Source of the DNA: an uncultured Mucilaginibacter sp. | Lineage (GTDB): Bacteria; Bacteroidota; Bacteroidia; Sphingobacteriales; Sphingobacteriaceae | Direction: 5' to 3' | Assembly (NCBI GenBank): GCA_913775265.1 | Contig: CAJYJH010000093.1 | Coordinates: 124,001-188,000 of the forward strand | DNA length: 64,000 nt | Part shown: positions 51,524 through 60,536 of the stretch, one piece after another | How positions within the stretch are numbered: position 1 is the stretch's first letter | Layout of the letters: each line of letters starts with the position of its first letter | Made by a program: the position numbers and the translations under genes | The notes under the pieces: model-generated | Seen by the model: the letters and a program-made list of their open reading frames with translations, nothing else | Database searches by the model: none | Told to the model about the DNA's origin: nothing

Positions 51524-52450
51524 ATGTCTGCTGATAAAGTTATTTCGCTGTTGCCGGCCGCAACAGAAATTGTTTGTGCCTTGGGTTTGGAAAGTAAACT
51601 GGTGGGCCGGTCGCACGAGTGTGATTATCCTGAAAATGTTAAACAACTACCGGTTTGTTCGTACGACCGGATAGGCGCCAATTTATCCAGTCTGGAAATT
51701 GACCGGAAAGTAAAGCAGTTGTTAACCAACGCTCTTTCGGTATACGAGGTAAACAGCGAGATAATTAAGCAGCTAAGCCCTGATGTAATTATCACGCAGG
51801 ACCAGTGTGCGGCTTGTGCCGTGTCGTTGCCGGAGGTAGAGCAGGCCCTGTCTGCCGAATTGGAAAAGCCTGCACAAATTATATCACTTCAGCCCAATAG
51901 TTTGGATGGTATACTGGATAACATCCGTGAGGTTGCCAAAGCTTTGGATGCAGTAAAAGCAGGCGATGAACTGCTTGAAGAGTTACAGGAGCGCATAGAT
52001 ATTATTCAGCACAAATTACGATTCATAGAAAAGAAACCAACTGTAGCATGTATCGAATGGCTGGAGCCTTTAATGACCTCCGGCAACTGGGTTCCCGAAT
52101 TGGTAACTATTGCCGGTGGTACTCCTGTTTTAAGCGAGCTTGGTAAACACTCGCCGTATGTAAATTGGGAAGACCTGTATGAGCAGGATCCTGAGGTAGT
52201 TGTGGTAATGGCCTGTGGCTTTTCGGTAGAGCGTACTTTAAAAGAAATAAGCACCTTGTTACAATTACCAAACTTCGCCGATTTACAGGCCATCAAAAAC
52301 AAACGGTTTTACATTGCCGATGGCAACCAATATTTTAATCGCCCCAGTCCACGTATTGTGGATTCTATTGAGATATTAGCAGAGATCATCAATCCAAAAC
52401 AATTTGTTTTTGGTTATGAGGGGGAGGGGTGGATTAAGTTTGAGGTTTAG
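51524..52450 (+). CDS. BtuF-like cobalamin/metal-chelate binding protein without signal peptide
   Basis: A 308-residue helical-backbone binding protein: VISLLPAATEIVCALGLESKLVGRSHECDYP at the start and CIEWLEPLMTSGNWVPELVTIAGG in the second lobe are typical of the BtuF/FhuD type. Unlike exported members it starts directly at the fold with no signal peptide or lipobox, so it should be cytoplasmic. A Cys pair in QDQCAACAVS near residue 93 is noticeable. Related cytoplasmic proteins are annotated as cobalamin-binding; the ligand is unproven. No ABC transporter genes lie adjacent. Confidence 0.82.
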   Translation: MSADKVISLLPAATEIVCALGLESKLVGRSHECDYPENVKQLPVCSYDRIGANLSSLEIDRKVKQLLTNALSVYEVNSEIIKQLSPDVIITQDQCAACAVSLPEVEQALSAELEKPAQIISLQPNSLDGILDNIREVAKALDAVKAGDELLEELQERIDIIQHKLRFIEKKPTVACIEWLEPLMTSGNWVPELVTIAGGTPVLSELGKHSPYVNWEDLYEQDPEVVVVMACGFSVERTLKEISTLLQLPNFADLQAIKNKRFYIADGNQYFNRPSPRIVDSIEILAEIINPKQFVFGYEGEGWIKFEV

Positions 52451-52490
52451 AGAGTTGATGGCTTTTTTAGCGAATCTTGAATAGTTCGAT

Positions 52491-52521
52491 CAGGATTTCT
52501 TACTGTCGTTCGAAATGACAG
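52491..52521 (+). repeat. left inverted REP-like repeat flanking the GIY-YIG gene
   Basis: 31 bases beginning CAGGATTTCT and ending CGAAATGACAG. It is the reverse complement of the repeat at 52915-52945 except for differences in the central ten bases. Confidence 0.75.
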
Positions 52522-52583
52522 TGGGTTTTGAGAGGTTGTATTTAGCTATATATAACGTTAGATGTAAATCCGAGGAATTAAAA

Positions 52584-52889
52584 ATGTGGAACTATAACTT
52601 CTTTGTCTATATCATTACCAACAGGAATAGAAACGTGTTGTACATTGGAGTAACTAACGATTTGCAAAGACGACTGACCGAGCATTACGACAACCGAGGT
52701 AGTTCTGCAACATTCGCCGGAAAATACCACTGCTATTATTTGCTTCACTACGAACGTTTCAGCAATGTTGATCATGCAATCAGCAGGGAAAAGGAATTGA
52801 AGAAGTGGAGCCGCGAAAAGAAGTTTGGTATCATCAAGCAAACTAATCCAGAATTTAAGTTTATGAATGATGAGATTAAGTCTAATTAA
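52584..52889 (+). CDS. GIY-YIG nuclease domain protein
   Basis: A 101-residue single-domain endonuclease of the UvrC-N/YhbQ-like GIY-YIG type. The paired motifs are YIIT (residue 10) and YIGVT (residue 21), followed by the conserved Arg in LQRRLTEHY, a His-rich centre, and the catalytic Glu in AISREKELKKWSREKK. Free-standing enzymes of this group are very common in Bacteroidota, often near short repeats. The ATG at 52584 (MWNYNFFVYI) is preferred to a frame 23 codons longer. The gene is framed by inverted repeats, suggesting a small mobile cassette. Confidence 0.9.
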   Translation: MWNYNFFVYIITNRNRNVLYIGVTNDLQRRLTEHYDNRGSSATFAGKYHCYYLLHYERFSNVDHAISREKELKKWSREKKFGIIKQTNPEFKFMNDEIKSN

Positions 52890-52914
52890 GTTTTTCAATA
52901 AACCACCATCTAAC

Positions 52915-52945
52915 CTGTCATTTCGAGCGATAGCGAGAAATCCTG
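52915..52945 (-). repeat. right inverted REP-like repeat flanking the GIY-YIG gene
   Basis: 31 bases beginning CTGTCATTTCGAGCGATAGC; the inner part TTTCGAGCGATAGCGAGAAA is itself imperfectly palindromic. It matches the copy at 52491 in inverted orientation (21 bases identical at the two ends). Confidence 0.75.
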
Positions 52946-52989
52946 CTTCAAACGTTCTCTACTGTTAAGACAAAGAAGACGAATAACTC

Positions 52990-55068
52990 TTATATCCTCA
53001 AACTCAATCCCGCATAAAAGTTCCTTAACGGGGCAGGATTATAGTATCGATTTCCAACGGCATTTAAGTCGTTACCCAAACTGTACTTTTGATTCAACAG
53101 ATTATCAGCACCGGCGTAAATATTCAATCGTGTTCTAAACCGCCAGGGCACTTGCCAGCCGGCTTTAGCCTGCAATAGATGGTAGCTACCCGCATATACA
53201 GTATTGGCATCATTAACCGGGAGGCGTGCGGTGTAATTGTGTTGTATAAAAAGATATAATGATTCCGGCAATCTGAACTGTAAACTACTTACGGCCACTT
53301 GTCGCGGTACACCGGTTAAACGATTGCCCGAATAATCAACGTTGTTAATGTTGTACTGCCTGAAGTTAAAGCCGTTGTAAGTAAAGGCTTCATTAAATTG
53401 AAGTCCCCGAAGCAAGCCTGAGTTTTTAATCCTAACAATCCAACCGGTAAAATTTAATTCGAAGCCTATTTGCTTGGTACCACCGGCGTTTACAAAATAA
53501 TCAGTTTCATTGGCGTTGCGCCGGTTTACGATAGTATTGTTGAGTTGGTAGTAAAACACAGAGGCGTCCAGCATCAGGCTTTCATCAGTATTGCGCAAGC
53601 GTAAGCCCGTTTCGTAATTCCAGCCGGTTTCGGGCTGCAAATCGGTGTTGATGATATTATTGCTTGGCCTAACCTCGGCAATGGTAGGGGTAGAGTAGCC
53701 CCGGCTAACGGATGCCCGGCCAATAAAGTTATTGGTAAACTCGTAAGACAACGCAACGCGCGGCATGAGTTGCGGGTCGAAGTTGCGGGTATTTAATCCC
53801 GTTTGGTTAAGCGGAAAAATGTTACGGAACTTGTATTGATAGTAATTCAAGCTCAATGCGGCTTCAACGTTTAACCGACGAAAAAAAGTGGCAGCATAGC
53901 GGCCAAAAATGAAATGCTGGTTTGTGTTTACCTCATCTAACGACTGCGGCTTACCGGCCACACCTTGCAAATTGTCATAGTTGTTAATATCAGCATTGGT
54001 TTGTTGCCATTCGGCACCTAAATTTAATTTCCATTCCGATTGTGTAGGTGAGTTGTGTAACTCAAAATAAGTGCGCCCGCCAAAAGTGCCCTCATTGCGT
54101 TGCTCATAGTTGGTGATGAATGGATTATCAAAATCAACCTTTGAGCCAAATACAGTTGCTACATTGCGTATGCGGTTGCTCAGACGTACTTCGTTCACCA
54201 AGCCGCCATACAGCATTTTGGAGGTAATACCGATATTTTGTTGGATGGCTCCAGGTACAGCTGCCGTAGCGGGCCGCGCAGCACGCGGATTAGCTTCAAA
54301 TTGCGCCAGTGTTAAGCCTCCTGGAGTTTGATATTGCAGGTCGGAGTAAAAACCAATCAACCTGAGTTGATTACTTTGGCCGTATTTAAATTTATTAACC
54401 AGTTGCAAATAATGCCGTTGCATATAGCTGTGGTTGCGATAGCCATCATAGGTCTGGTAACTTTGCTTAATGTTTAACTCATTGCGCTTCCAAACCTGGT
54501 TAACAGCTGCATTTTCGTGAAACAAGCCGTATGATCCAGTATTAAGGCCAAGAGAGGTATAGTTGCTGTCGGTTAATCGGTTAGTTGGATTGATCAGTAC
54601 CACTCCACCCGAGTTAGCACCGAACAAACTACCATCCGGGCCTTTCAAAACTTCGAGGCTATGCAAACTGCTCACATCAAGCGCATTTAGATAGGTGTTT
54701 CCCCCAGCATCGGTAAGCGGCATTTCGTCAAAATAAATTTTAACATTGCGTACCCCAAATGGCGAACGTAGCAAGCTTCCTCTAATAGATAGCCGGTAAC
54801 TTCCTGGTGTACGTTCTTCCATACGGATTCCGGGAAGAGTATTCATGGCACTTACTAATGAGTTGTTGGGTTGTAAGCTTAACTGGGCAGCACTCAACAC
54901 TCCAACAGACGCCGGAACCTGAATTAAGCGCTGCTCGGATAAGTAACCTCTAACGGTAACTGTCTGAATTTGCCTGGCGCTGTCTCGTTGCAGGGTATCG
55001 CTTTGCTGTGCCTGAACACTTAAAGAAAAAAAGAGAATGAGTAAAGAAAAAGTAAACAGTTTAACCAT
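52990..55068 (-). CDS. TonB-dependent outer-membrane receptor
   Basis: A 692-residue outer-membrane gated channel with a signal peptide (ending LSVQAQ near residue 21). The plug domain covers about residues 35-160 (VTVRGYLSEQRLIQVPASVGVL, and a clear GPDGSLFGANSGGVVLI segment), and the barrel runs to the terminal NFYAGLSLRI-type aromatic end. The TonB-box region with QTVTVRG is at the N-terminus. No carboxypeptidase-like N-domain or SusD partner is present, so it is a siderophore/metal-type receptor rather than a glycan SusC. The ligand is unknown. It is downstream of the dehydrogenase-like gene, separated by a terminator. Confidence 0.9.
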   Translation of the reverse strand: MVKLFTFSLLILFFSLSVQAQQSDTLQRDSARQIQTVTVRGYLSEQRLIQVPASVGVLSAAQLSLQPNNSLVSAMNTLPGIRMEERTPGSYRLSIRGSLLRSPFGVRNVKIYFDEMPLTDAGGNTYLNALDVSSLHSLEVLKGPDGSLFGANSGGVVLINPTNRLTDSNYTSLGLNTGSYGLFHENAAVNQVWKRNELNIKQSYQTYDGYRNHSYMQRHYLQLVNKFKYGQSNQLRLIGFYSDLQYQTPGGLTLAQFEANPRAARPATAAVPGAIQQNIGITSKMLYGGLVNEVRLSNRIRNVATVFGSKVDFDNPFITNYEQRNEGTFGGRTYFELHNSPTQSEWKLNLGAEWQQTNADINNYDNLQGVAGKPQSLDEVNTNQHFIFGRYAATFFRRLNVEAALSLNYYQYKFRNIFPLNQTGLNTRNFDPQLMPRVALSYEFTNNFIGRASVSRGYSTPTIAEVRPSNNIINTDLQPETGWNYETGLRLRNTDESLMLDASVFYYQLNNTIVNRRNANETDYFVNAGGTKQIGFELNFTGWIVRIKNSGLLRGLQFNEAFTYNGFNFRQYNINNVDYSGNRLTGVPRQVAVSSLQFRLPESLYLFIQHNYTARLPVNDANTVYAGSYHLLQAKAGWQVPWRFRTRLNIYAGADNLLNQKYSLGNDLNAVGNRYYNPAPLRNFYAGLSLRI

Positions 55069-55102
55069 CGCAGATAAAGAGGGAATGAATACTGCTCTCA
55101 CT

Positions 55103-55151
55103 AAAAAACCTCATCCAGGAAGCGGCTTTGAGCAGCTTGCGAAGATGAGGT
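55103..55151 (-). terminator. terminator of the sorbosone dehydrogenase-like gene
   Basis: On the minus strand ACCTCATC (55151-55144) and GATGAGGT (55115-55108) form an 8-bp stem enclosing a second small stem, followed by six Ts. It lies between the dehydrogenase-like gene and the TonB receptor. Confidence 0.65.
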
Positions 55152-55174
55152 CTTTCAATTATAAAATGCTGATT

Positions 55175-56497
55175 TTATTTTTCAGCGCTTACACGCCATA
55201 TTTTATTACCCGAATCGTCGGCAACCAGCAACGCGCCATCTTTAGTAGTAGCCACGCCAACCGGGCGACCGTAAACTTCATTTTTACCTGCGTTTGCTAC
55301 AAAACCAGTTAAAAAGTCTTCGGGTTTGCCCGGCTTACCACCTTCAAAAGGCACAGCTACCACTTTATAGCCTACCAGTTTAGAACTGTTCCAAGAACCA
55401 TGCTGACCAATAAAAGCTGCATTTTTATATTTTTCACCAAAGTTATTTCCGTCATAAAAGGCCAGACCTAACGATGCCGTGTGCGATCCTAAAGCTACAT
55501 CCGGAACAATAGTTTTCTTAACCATGTCTGGGCGTTGCCCTTTCAGGCGTGGGTCTTCGTGCTGACCGAAGTAAGCATAAGGCCAGCCGTAAAAACCACC
55601 TTCTTTAACACTGGTTAAATAATCGGGCACCAGTTCATCGCCTAATTCATCACGCTCGTTAACAGCAGTCCAAATGGTATTAGTGCCAGGCATAAAGCCA
55701 ACACCAACAGGGTTGCGTAAACCGCTGGCATATATTTTTTCGTTAGATCCGTCGAGGTTAATCACTAAGATATTGGCACGACGGGCTTCGTTAGCCAAAC
55801 CATGCTCGGCCACGTTACTGCCTGATCCTACTGTAATGTATAATTTGGTGCTGTCTTTACTCACCAGCAAGTTGCGGGTCCAGTGGTTATTGTAACCACC
55901 GGCAGGTAATTTTAAAACGCGTTGACCTGGACGTGTAATGCGGGTGTCACCGGCACTATATGGGTAACGCCACAAACCATCGGTATTAGCTACATAAAAC
56001 CACTTGCCTACCACAGCCATACCAAATGGCTGGTTCAGGCCGCTCAAAAATAAGCCTTTGTTATCTACAACGCCATCACCGTCACGGTCGCGCATAATCA
56101 CGATGGTGTTAGGGCTTTCACCCATATTTTGCGACTCGGTTTTGCCGCTCAGCTTCGACTGTGCCTTTTTTAAACCCGAAGCTTCGGTGGTAGCCAATGC
56201 AGCAAATACGTCGCCGTTTGGTGCCACATAAACATTGCGCGGGTTATTTAAATCTTCGGCAAACAGGCTCACTTTAAATCCGGCTGGTGCTGTTGGTGTT
56301 TTGCCTTTTGGCCAGCCAATTACCTTACAGAAAACAGAGGTAGATTTTGAGGCATAGGGAGCAGGTAACTCTACTTGTTGCCCCGCAGCATTAGCGGTTG
56401 TATCGGCTTGGCTTGGATCTGGCTTTTTTTGCTGGGAGCAGCTGCTAAACACGGTGGCTGCTGCTACAGAGGCATATAGTAAATGGGTAAATTTCAT
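55175..56497 (-). CDS. PQQ-type glucose/sorbosone dehydrogenase-like lipoprotein
   Basis: A 440-residue exported protein with a lipoprotein signal (TVFSSC, Cys near residue 20). The mature part is a six-bladed propeller of the GSDH type: LNNPRNVYVAPNGDVFAA, GLNQPFGMAVVGKWFYVANTDGLWRYPY, GVGFMPGTNTIWTAVNERDELGDELVPD, and FIGQHGSWNSSKLVGYKVV. Such proteins oxidise sugars with PQQ in the periplasm, but many have lost activity; PQQ synthesis genes are not in the window. It is monocistronic, with a terminator after it. Confidence 0.85.
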   Translation of the reverse strand: MKFTHLLYASVAAATVFSSCSQQKKPDPSQADTTANAAGQQVELPAPYASKSTSVFCKVIGWPKGKTPTAPAGFKVSLFAEDLNNPRNVYVAPNGDVFAALATTEASGLKKAQSKLSGKTESQNMGESPNTIVIMRDRDGDGVVDNKGLFLSGLNQPFGMAVVGKWFYVANTDGLWRYPYSAGDTRITRPGQRVLKLPAGGYNNHWTRNLLVSKDSTKLYITVGSGSNVAEHGLANEARRANILVINLDGSNEKIYASGLRNPVGVGFMPGTNTIWTAVNERDELGDELVPDYLTSVKEGGFYGWPYAYFGQHEDPRLKGQRPDMVKKTIVPDVALGSHTASLGLAFYDGNNFGEKYKNAAFIGQHGSWNSSKLVGYKVVAVPFEGGKPGKPEDFLTGFVANAGKNEVYGRPVGVATTKDGALLVADDSGNKIWRVSAEK

Positions 56498-56608
56498 GGG
56501 CTGATTGTAATTAATAGTATAATAATCAACCCCTTTAATTAAAGATTTGTTTTTCGGTATGCTAAAAAAGCTGTTTAAACACTAAAGCCCTTTAAAAGCG
56601 TATGTCCC

Positions 56609-57130
56609 TTAAAACTTCAGAAATTTATCTACCTGCTCATTAACAAAGTTTACGGTTTTCTCTTCAAACAGGGTGCCTTCGGCATTCATCTCTTTACGAA
56701 TGCCCGGGATATGCAACCGCAGCGGCAGCACATGCAAGTGAAGGTAACTACAAATGCCGGCAAAATGCTCTAAGCCACGCACGTTGCCATAGGTGCCGGA
56801 CGATAAACCAACCAGTGCTGCTTTTTTATCATAAAAGCTATCCGGAAAAGTGCAGGCATCCATAAATGCTTTTAAGATGCCGGGAAAGCTGCCGTTGTAT
56901 TCAGGAATAACAAACAGGAATTTTTGTGTATTGGTGATGAGTTGTTGTATGGGCTCAAAAGCTTCGCTACGGCTGCCAAACATATCGGTTTGTATAAAGT
57001 CGGCTGGTAGTTCGGCCATCGATAGTATGTTTGCCTCCACGCCTTTATTTAACATCAGTTTTTGATAATATTTGGCTAATTTTAGAGTTGAACTTGCGGG
57101 GCGATTAGTAGAGGCAATGATGGTGATCAT
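56609..57130 (-). CDS. NAD(P)H-dependent FMN reductase
   Basis: A 173-residue flavodoxin-like reductase. The FMN-binding start ITIIASTNRPASSTLKLAK, the central FVIPEYNGSFPGILKAFMDACTF and the KAALVGLSSGTYGNVRGLEH segment are characteristic of the NADPH-dependent FMN reductase family (azoreductase or quinone reductase-like). Substrate unknown. It is single and divergent from the parA operon. Confidence 0.9.
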   Translation of the reverse strand: MITIIASTNRPASSTLKLAKYYQKLMLNKGVEANILSMAELPADFIQTDMFGSRSEAFEPIQQLITNTQKFLFVIPEYNGSFPGILKAFMDACTFPDSFYDKKAALVGLSSGTYGNVRGLEHFAGICSYLHLHVLPLRLHIPGIRKEMNAEGTLFEEKTVNFVNEQVDKFLKF

Positions 57131-57187
57131 TAAAAAAGTGTTTATAAGTTAGACGAACATGCCGGGCTGCCGAATTGTTTAAATTCG

Positions 57188-57195
57188 TATCTTTA
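57188..57195 (+). promoter_or_regulatory. candidate -7 promoter box of the parA operon
   Basis: TATCTTTA matches seven of eight positions of TAnnTTTG, 92 bases before the parA ATG. It is the only reasonable candidate in the gap. Confidence 0.35.
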
Positions 57196-57287
57196 CACCC
57201 CTGATTACAACAAAGCGAAAGTATAAATTTTAGCTTTACTTTGTAAACCAGGAAAAGGCAAGGTGCTGTAAATTGTGAGGTATAAAA

Positions 57288-58091
57288 ATGAGTAAAATTA
57301 TAGCTTTAGCTAATCAGAAAGGTGGGGTGGGTAAAACAACTTCGTCTATAAATCTGGCTGCAAGTTTGGCCGTATTGGAATATAAAACGTTGCTGGTGGA
57401 TGCTGATCCTCAGGCTAATTCAACGTCCGGTATCGGCTTTGATCCGCGTACAATCAAAAACAGCATTTACGAGTGTATAATCAACCAGATTGATCCTGCT
57501 GAGGCTATCCAGAAAACGGAAACTCCTAACCTGGATTTGTTGCCGGCACATATTGATTTGGTAGGTGCCGAGATTGAGATGATCAATCTTACCGACCGCG
57601 AGTACAAAATGAAAGCCATTTTGGACAAAGTGCGCGATCAGTATGATTTTATCATCATCGATTGCTCTCCATCTTTAGGTTTAATTACCATTAACGCACT
57701 AACCGCGGCCGATTCGGTAATTATACCGGTGCAGTGCGAGTACTTTGCGTTAGAGGGTTTGGGCAAATTGCTTAACACCATCAAAATAGTTCAGAACCGT
57801 TTAAATCCGGAACTGGATATTGAGGGTATTTTGTTAACCATGTATGATGTAAGGTTGCGCCTGTCTAACCAGGTGGTTGAAGAAGTGCGTACCCATTTTG
57901 AAGACTTGGTTTTCGATACCATCATACAACGCAATACCCGCCTCAGCGAAGCACCAAGCTTCGGGGTGTCGGTAATTATGCACGATGCAACCTGTAAAGG
58001 CGCCATCAACTACCTGAACCTGGCCCGCGAGATTATCCGCAAAAACGGTTTAACAGAGTCGAAAGGCAAAGCAGCACCTGCAGCAGTTTAA
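57288..58091 (+). CDS. parA: chromosome partitioning ATPase ParA/Soj
   Basis: Walker-type ATPase that positions ParB-parS complexes on the nucleoid during chromosome segregation. The 267-residue protein has the deviant Walker A NQKGGVGKTTSSINLAA near residue 10, DADPQANSTSG, IIIDCSPSLGLITINALTAADSVIIPVQCEYFALEG-type region, and the C-terminal FDTIIQRNTRLSEAPSFG typical of chromosomal ParA. It is first in the operon parA-parB-DUF5683-dapB-lepB; parB starts eight bases after its stop. I saw no parS palindrome in the window. Confidence 0.96.
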   Translation: MSKIIALANQKGGVGKTTSSINLAASLAVLEYKTLLVDADPQANSTSGIGFDPRTIKNSIYECIINQIDPAEAIQKTETPNLDLLPAHIDLVGAEIEMINLTDREYKMKAILDKVRDQYDFIIIDCSPSLGLITINALTAADSVIIPVQCEYFALEGLGKLLNTIKIVQNRLNPELDIEGILLTMYDVRLRLSNQVVEEVRTHFEDLVFDTIIQRNTRLSEAPSFGVSVIMHDATCKGAINYLNLAREIIRKNGLTESKGKAAPAAV

Positions 58092-58099
58092 ATTGAGTA

Positions 58100-59023
58100 A
58101 TGAGCGTAGAAAAAAAGAAAGCTTTAGGTAAAGGACTGAGTGCATTGCTCGACAGTGCAGGCAGTACTAAACCTCAGTCTAATTATAATTCGCCCGAAAC
58201 GGATGGTAATAAACCGTCTGCTAATTTGGGTTCGGTTAATGAAATTCGAATTGCCGAGATTGAAATCAACCCTTATCAGCCACGTACTGATTTTGATGAA
58301 CAGGCACTGATTGAATTAGCCGAATCTATCAAAGTGCAGGGCTTGATACAGCCTATTACCGTTAGACGGGTAAACTCGCACTCTTACCAATTAATTTCGG
58401 GCGAGCGTCGTTTACGTGCCTCCAAGCGTGCCGGGCTGGTAACCATACCTGCTTACATACGCACCGCTAACGACCAGCAAATGCTGGAAATGGCGTTGAT
58501 TGAAAATATACAGCGCGAAAATCTTAATGCGATGGAAGTTGCCTTGAGCTTTCAACGTATGTTGGACGAGTGCGATCTGAGGCAAGAGGAGTTGGGCGAA
58601 CGGGTGAGCAAAAGCCGGTCGACGGTAAATAACTACCTGCGCTTACTTAAATTACCGCCAAGTATACAGGCTTCTATCCGTGATGGCGACATCAGCATGG
58701 GCCATGCCCGCGCGTTAATCACCATTGCCGATCCGATTAAGCAGGTACACCTGCATCAGCAAATTTTACAGCACGGTTTATCGGTGCGTAAAATAGAGGA
58801 AATGGTACGCGCCCTGCAGCATAATGAGGAGCCTGCCAAAAAAGACGATCGCAAACCGGCAAAAACGCCGTCATATCAGATACAAAAAATCCAAGATGAC
58901 CTGGCGTCAAAGTTTAGTACGAAAGTTAAACTTAAAGTTAGCGATAAAGGTACGGGCAGCATAGAAATCCCGTTTATGTCTGAAGATGATTTGAGCCGTA
59001 TTTTACAAATGCTGGATTGGTAG
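58100..59023 (+). CDS. parB: chromosome partitioning protein ParB
   Basis: DNA-binding CTPase that spreads from parS sites. The 307-residue protein has the N-terminal ParB domain with LGKGLSALLDS, the IEINPYQPRTDFDEQALIELAESIKVQGLIQPITVRR segment, ISGERRLRASKRAG (the arginine-rich CTP box) and ENIQRENLNAMEVA; a helix-turn-helix domain follows (ELGERVSKSRSTVNNYLRLL), then a linker and a C-terminal dimer domain. It lies between parA and the DUF5683 gene. Confidence 0.96.
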   Translation: MSVEKKKALGKGLSALLDSAGSTKPQSNYNSPETDGNKPSANLGSVNEIRIAEIEINPYQPRTDFDEQALIELAESIKVQGLIQPITVRRVNSHSYQLISGERRLRASKRAGLVTIPAYIRTANDQQMLEMALIENIQRENLNAMEVALSFQRMLDECDLRQEELGERVSKSRSTVNNYLRLLKLPPSIQASIRDGDISMGHARALITIADPIKQVHLHQQILQHGLSVRKIEEMVRALQHNEEPAKKDDRKPAKTPSYQIQKIQDDLASKFSTKVKLKVSDKGTGSIEIPFMSEDDLSRILQMLDW

Positions 59024-59024
59024 T

Positions 59025-59714
59025 ATGAACAGGTTTATTGTTGGTTGTTTTTTTGTTTTTTTATCGCTGACCGCCTTTGCCCAAAAGCCGGACACTGTAA
59101 AAACTGTAAACCGTAAAGACAGCCTGAACCGTGTGATTGATTCTGCCAAATCAAAGCCTATCCTCCCGCAGGTATTCAATAAGAAGAATAAAAAGCAATA
59201 CAACCCCGACAGTACCCACCTGCCCAGTACAGCTGTTAAGCGCTCGCTGATGGTACCCGGATGGGGTCAAATTTACAATAAGCACTGGTGGAAAGTGCCG
59301 TTGATTTATGGTGGCTTGGGCGCTTTTGTGTATAATGCTATCATTAATAAACAAGATGCTAAACGATATTTAGAGGTTTATCGGCTTAAACAGGATCCTT
59401 TGCGCCCACGTCCCGATCCAAATTCTGAAGTCGGTAGGCTTTACGCATCTACCTTGTCATATGGCGCTCAAACCCTAGCCGATGCTGCCAGTGGCTCCGA
59501 CCGTAATTTTCAGCTTTGTATTTTTGGTATTATAGGTGTGTGGGGAATTCAAACCATCGACGCTTATATTTTTGCAAAGTTTATACATTCTTATACTATG
59601 GATAGGGATTTGAGTTTTAAGATAGCGCCGGGCATTATCACTGGGCCAACTTATGCCTCCAGCGGCATTCCTTCGGTAATGCCGGTATTAAAGCTTACCT
59701 TTAGCCTTAAGTAA
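59025..59714 (+). CDS. DUF5683 domain-containing protein
   Basis: A 229-residue membrane protein with a signal peptide or first helix (residues 1-19, FLSLTAFAQ). The DUF5683 part has the conserved RSLMVPGWGQIYNKHWWKVPLIYGGLG with the following helices near 85-105 and 160-180 and a short C-terminal tail. The domain is Bacteroidota-typical and regularly follows parB, but its function is unknown. It starts one base after the parB stop. Confidence 0.9.
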   Translation: MNRFIVGCFFVFLSLTAFAQKPDTVKTVNRKDSLNRVIDSAKSKPILPQVFNKKNKKQYNPDSTHLPSTAVKRSLMVPGWGQIYNKHWWKVPLIYGGLGAFVYNAIINKQDAKRYLEVYRLKQDPLRPRPDPNSEVGRLYASTLSYGAQTLADAASGSDRNFQLCIFGIIGVWGIQTIDAYIFAKFIHSYTMDRDLSFKIAPGIITGPTYASSGIPSVMPVLKLTFSLK

Positions 59715-59757
59715 ACCACCTTACCATTTACTAATAAAATATAACCATTCGTAATAA

Positions 59758-60510
59758 ATGAAAATTGCATTATTGGGTTATGGCAAAATGGGCAAAATTA
59801 TAGAACAGATTGCCCTGCAGCGTCAGCACCAGATTGTACTCAAAATAGATAAAGATAATCTTCACGAAGCGACTGCTGAAAACTTGAAAAAGGCAGATGT
59901 GGCTATTGAGTTTAGTACACCATCATCAGTATTAAGCAATATCGACCGTTGTTTTGAAGCAGGTGTACCTATTGTTATTGGTACCACCGGCTGGTACGAG
60001 CAGCTTGATGAAGTTAAAGAAAAATGTTTGTCCGGTAATCATGCTTTGCTTTACGGATCAAACTATAGCGTGGGTGTAAACATCTTTTTCCACGTTAACC
60101 GTATACTGGCTAAGGTGATGAATAACTACCCATATTATGATGTACAGGTAGAAGAAATACACCATACCCAAAAACTGGACGCCCCAAGTGGCACGGCTAT
60201 TACCATTGCCGAGGGTATACTGGAAGGTTTAGATGCCAAACAACAATGGAAAAATATAGTGGTGAGCGACGATGCCGAACTTACTGAAGATGTAGTTGCG
60301 GGTAACGAGCTGCTGATAGAATCTTTAAGAATTGAGAATGTTCCAGGTACACATACGGTAATGTACGATTCTGAAATTGACACTATTGAGTTTAAGCACA
60401 CCGCACATAACCGAAATGGCTTTGCTTTGGGTGCGGTTTTAGCTGCTGAATGGCTGAAAGATAAAAAAGGATTTTTCCCGGTGACAGATATGTTTACCTT
60501 TAATGCCTGA
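59758..60510 (+). CDS. dapB: 4-hydroxy-tetrahydrodipicolinate reductase
   Basis: NAD(P)H enzyme of the lysine/diaminopimelate pathway. The 250-residue protein has MKIALLGYGKMGKIIEQIA (nucleotide loop), VAIEFSTPSS, GTTGWYEQLDEV and the family signature VEEIHHTQKLDAPSGTAITIAE near residue 132. It lies 43 bases after the DUF5683 gene and 26 before lepB. dapA, the preceding step of the pathway, is encoded convergently nearby. Confidence 0.97.
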   Translation: MKIALLGYGKMGKIIEQIALQRQHQIVLKIDKDNLHEATAENLKKADVAIEFSTPSSVLSNIDRCFEAGVPIVIGTTGWYEQLDEVKEKCLSGNHALLYGSNYSVGVNIFFHVNRILAKVMNNYPYYDVQVEEIHHTQKLDAPSGTAITIAEGILEGLDAKQQWKNIVVSDDAELTEDVVAGNELLIESLRIENVPGTHTVMYDSEIDTIEFKHTAHNRNGFALGAVLAAEWLKDKKGFFPVTDMFTFNA

Positions 60511-60536
60511 TTAACAGGTTTTAACTAAATTAATAT

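Noticed and set aside
55037..55312. Plus-strand open frame of 91 codons across the TonB receptor start
   Set aside because: It spans the gap and the antisense ends of two real genes and crosses the terminator hairpin.
57131..58100. parS site near parAB
   Set aside because: I looked for a TGTTNCACGTGNAACA-type palindrome around the operon and elsewhere in the window and saw none.
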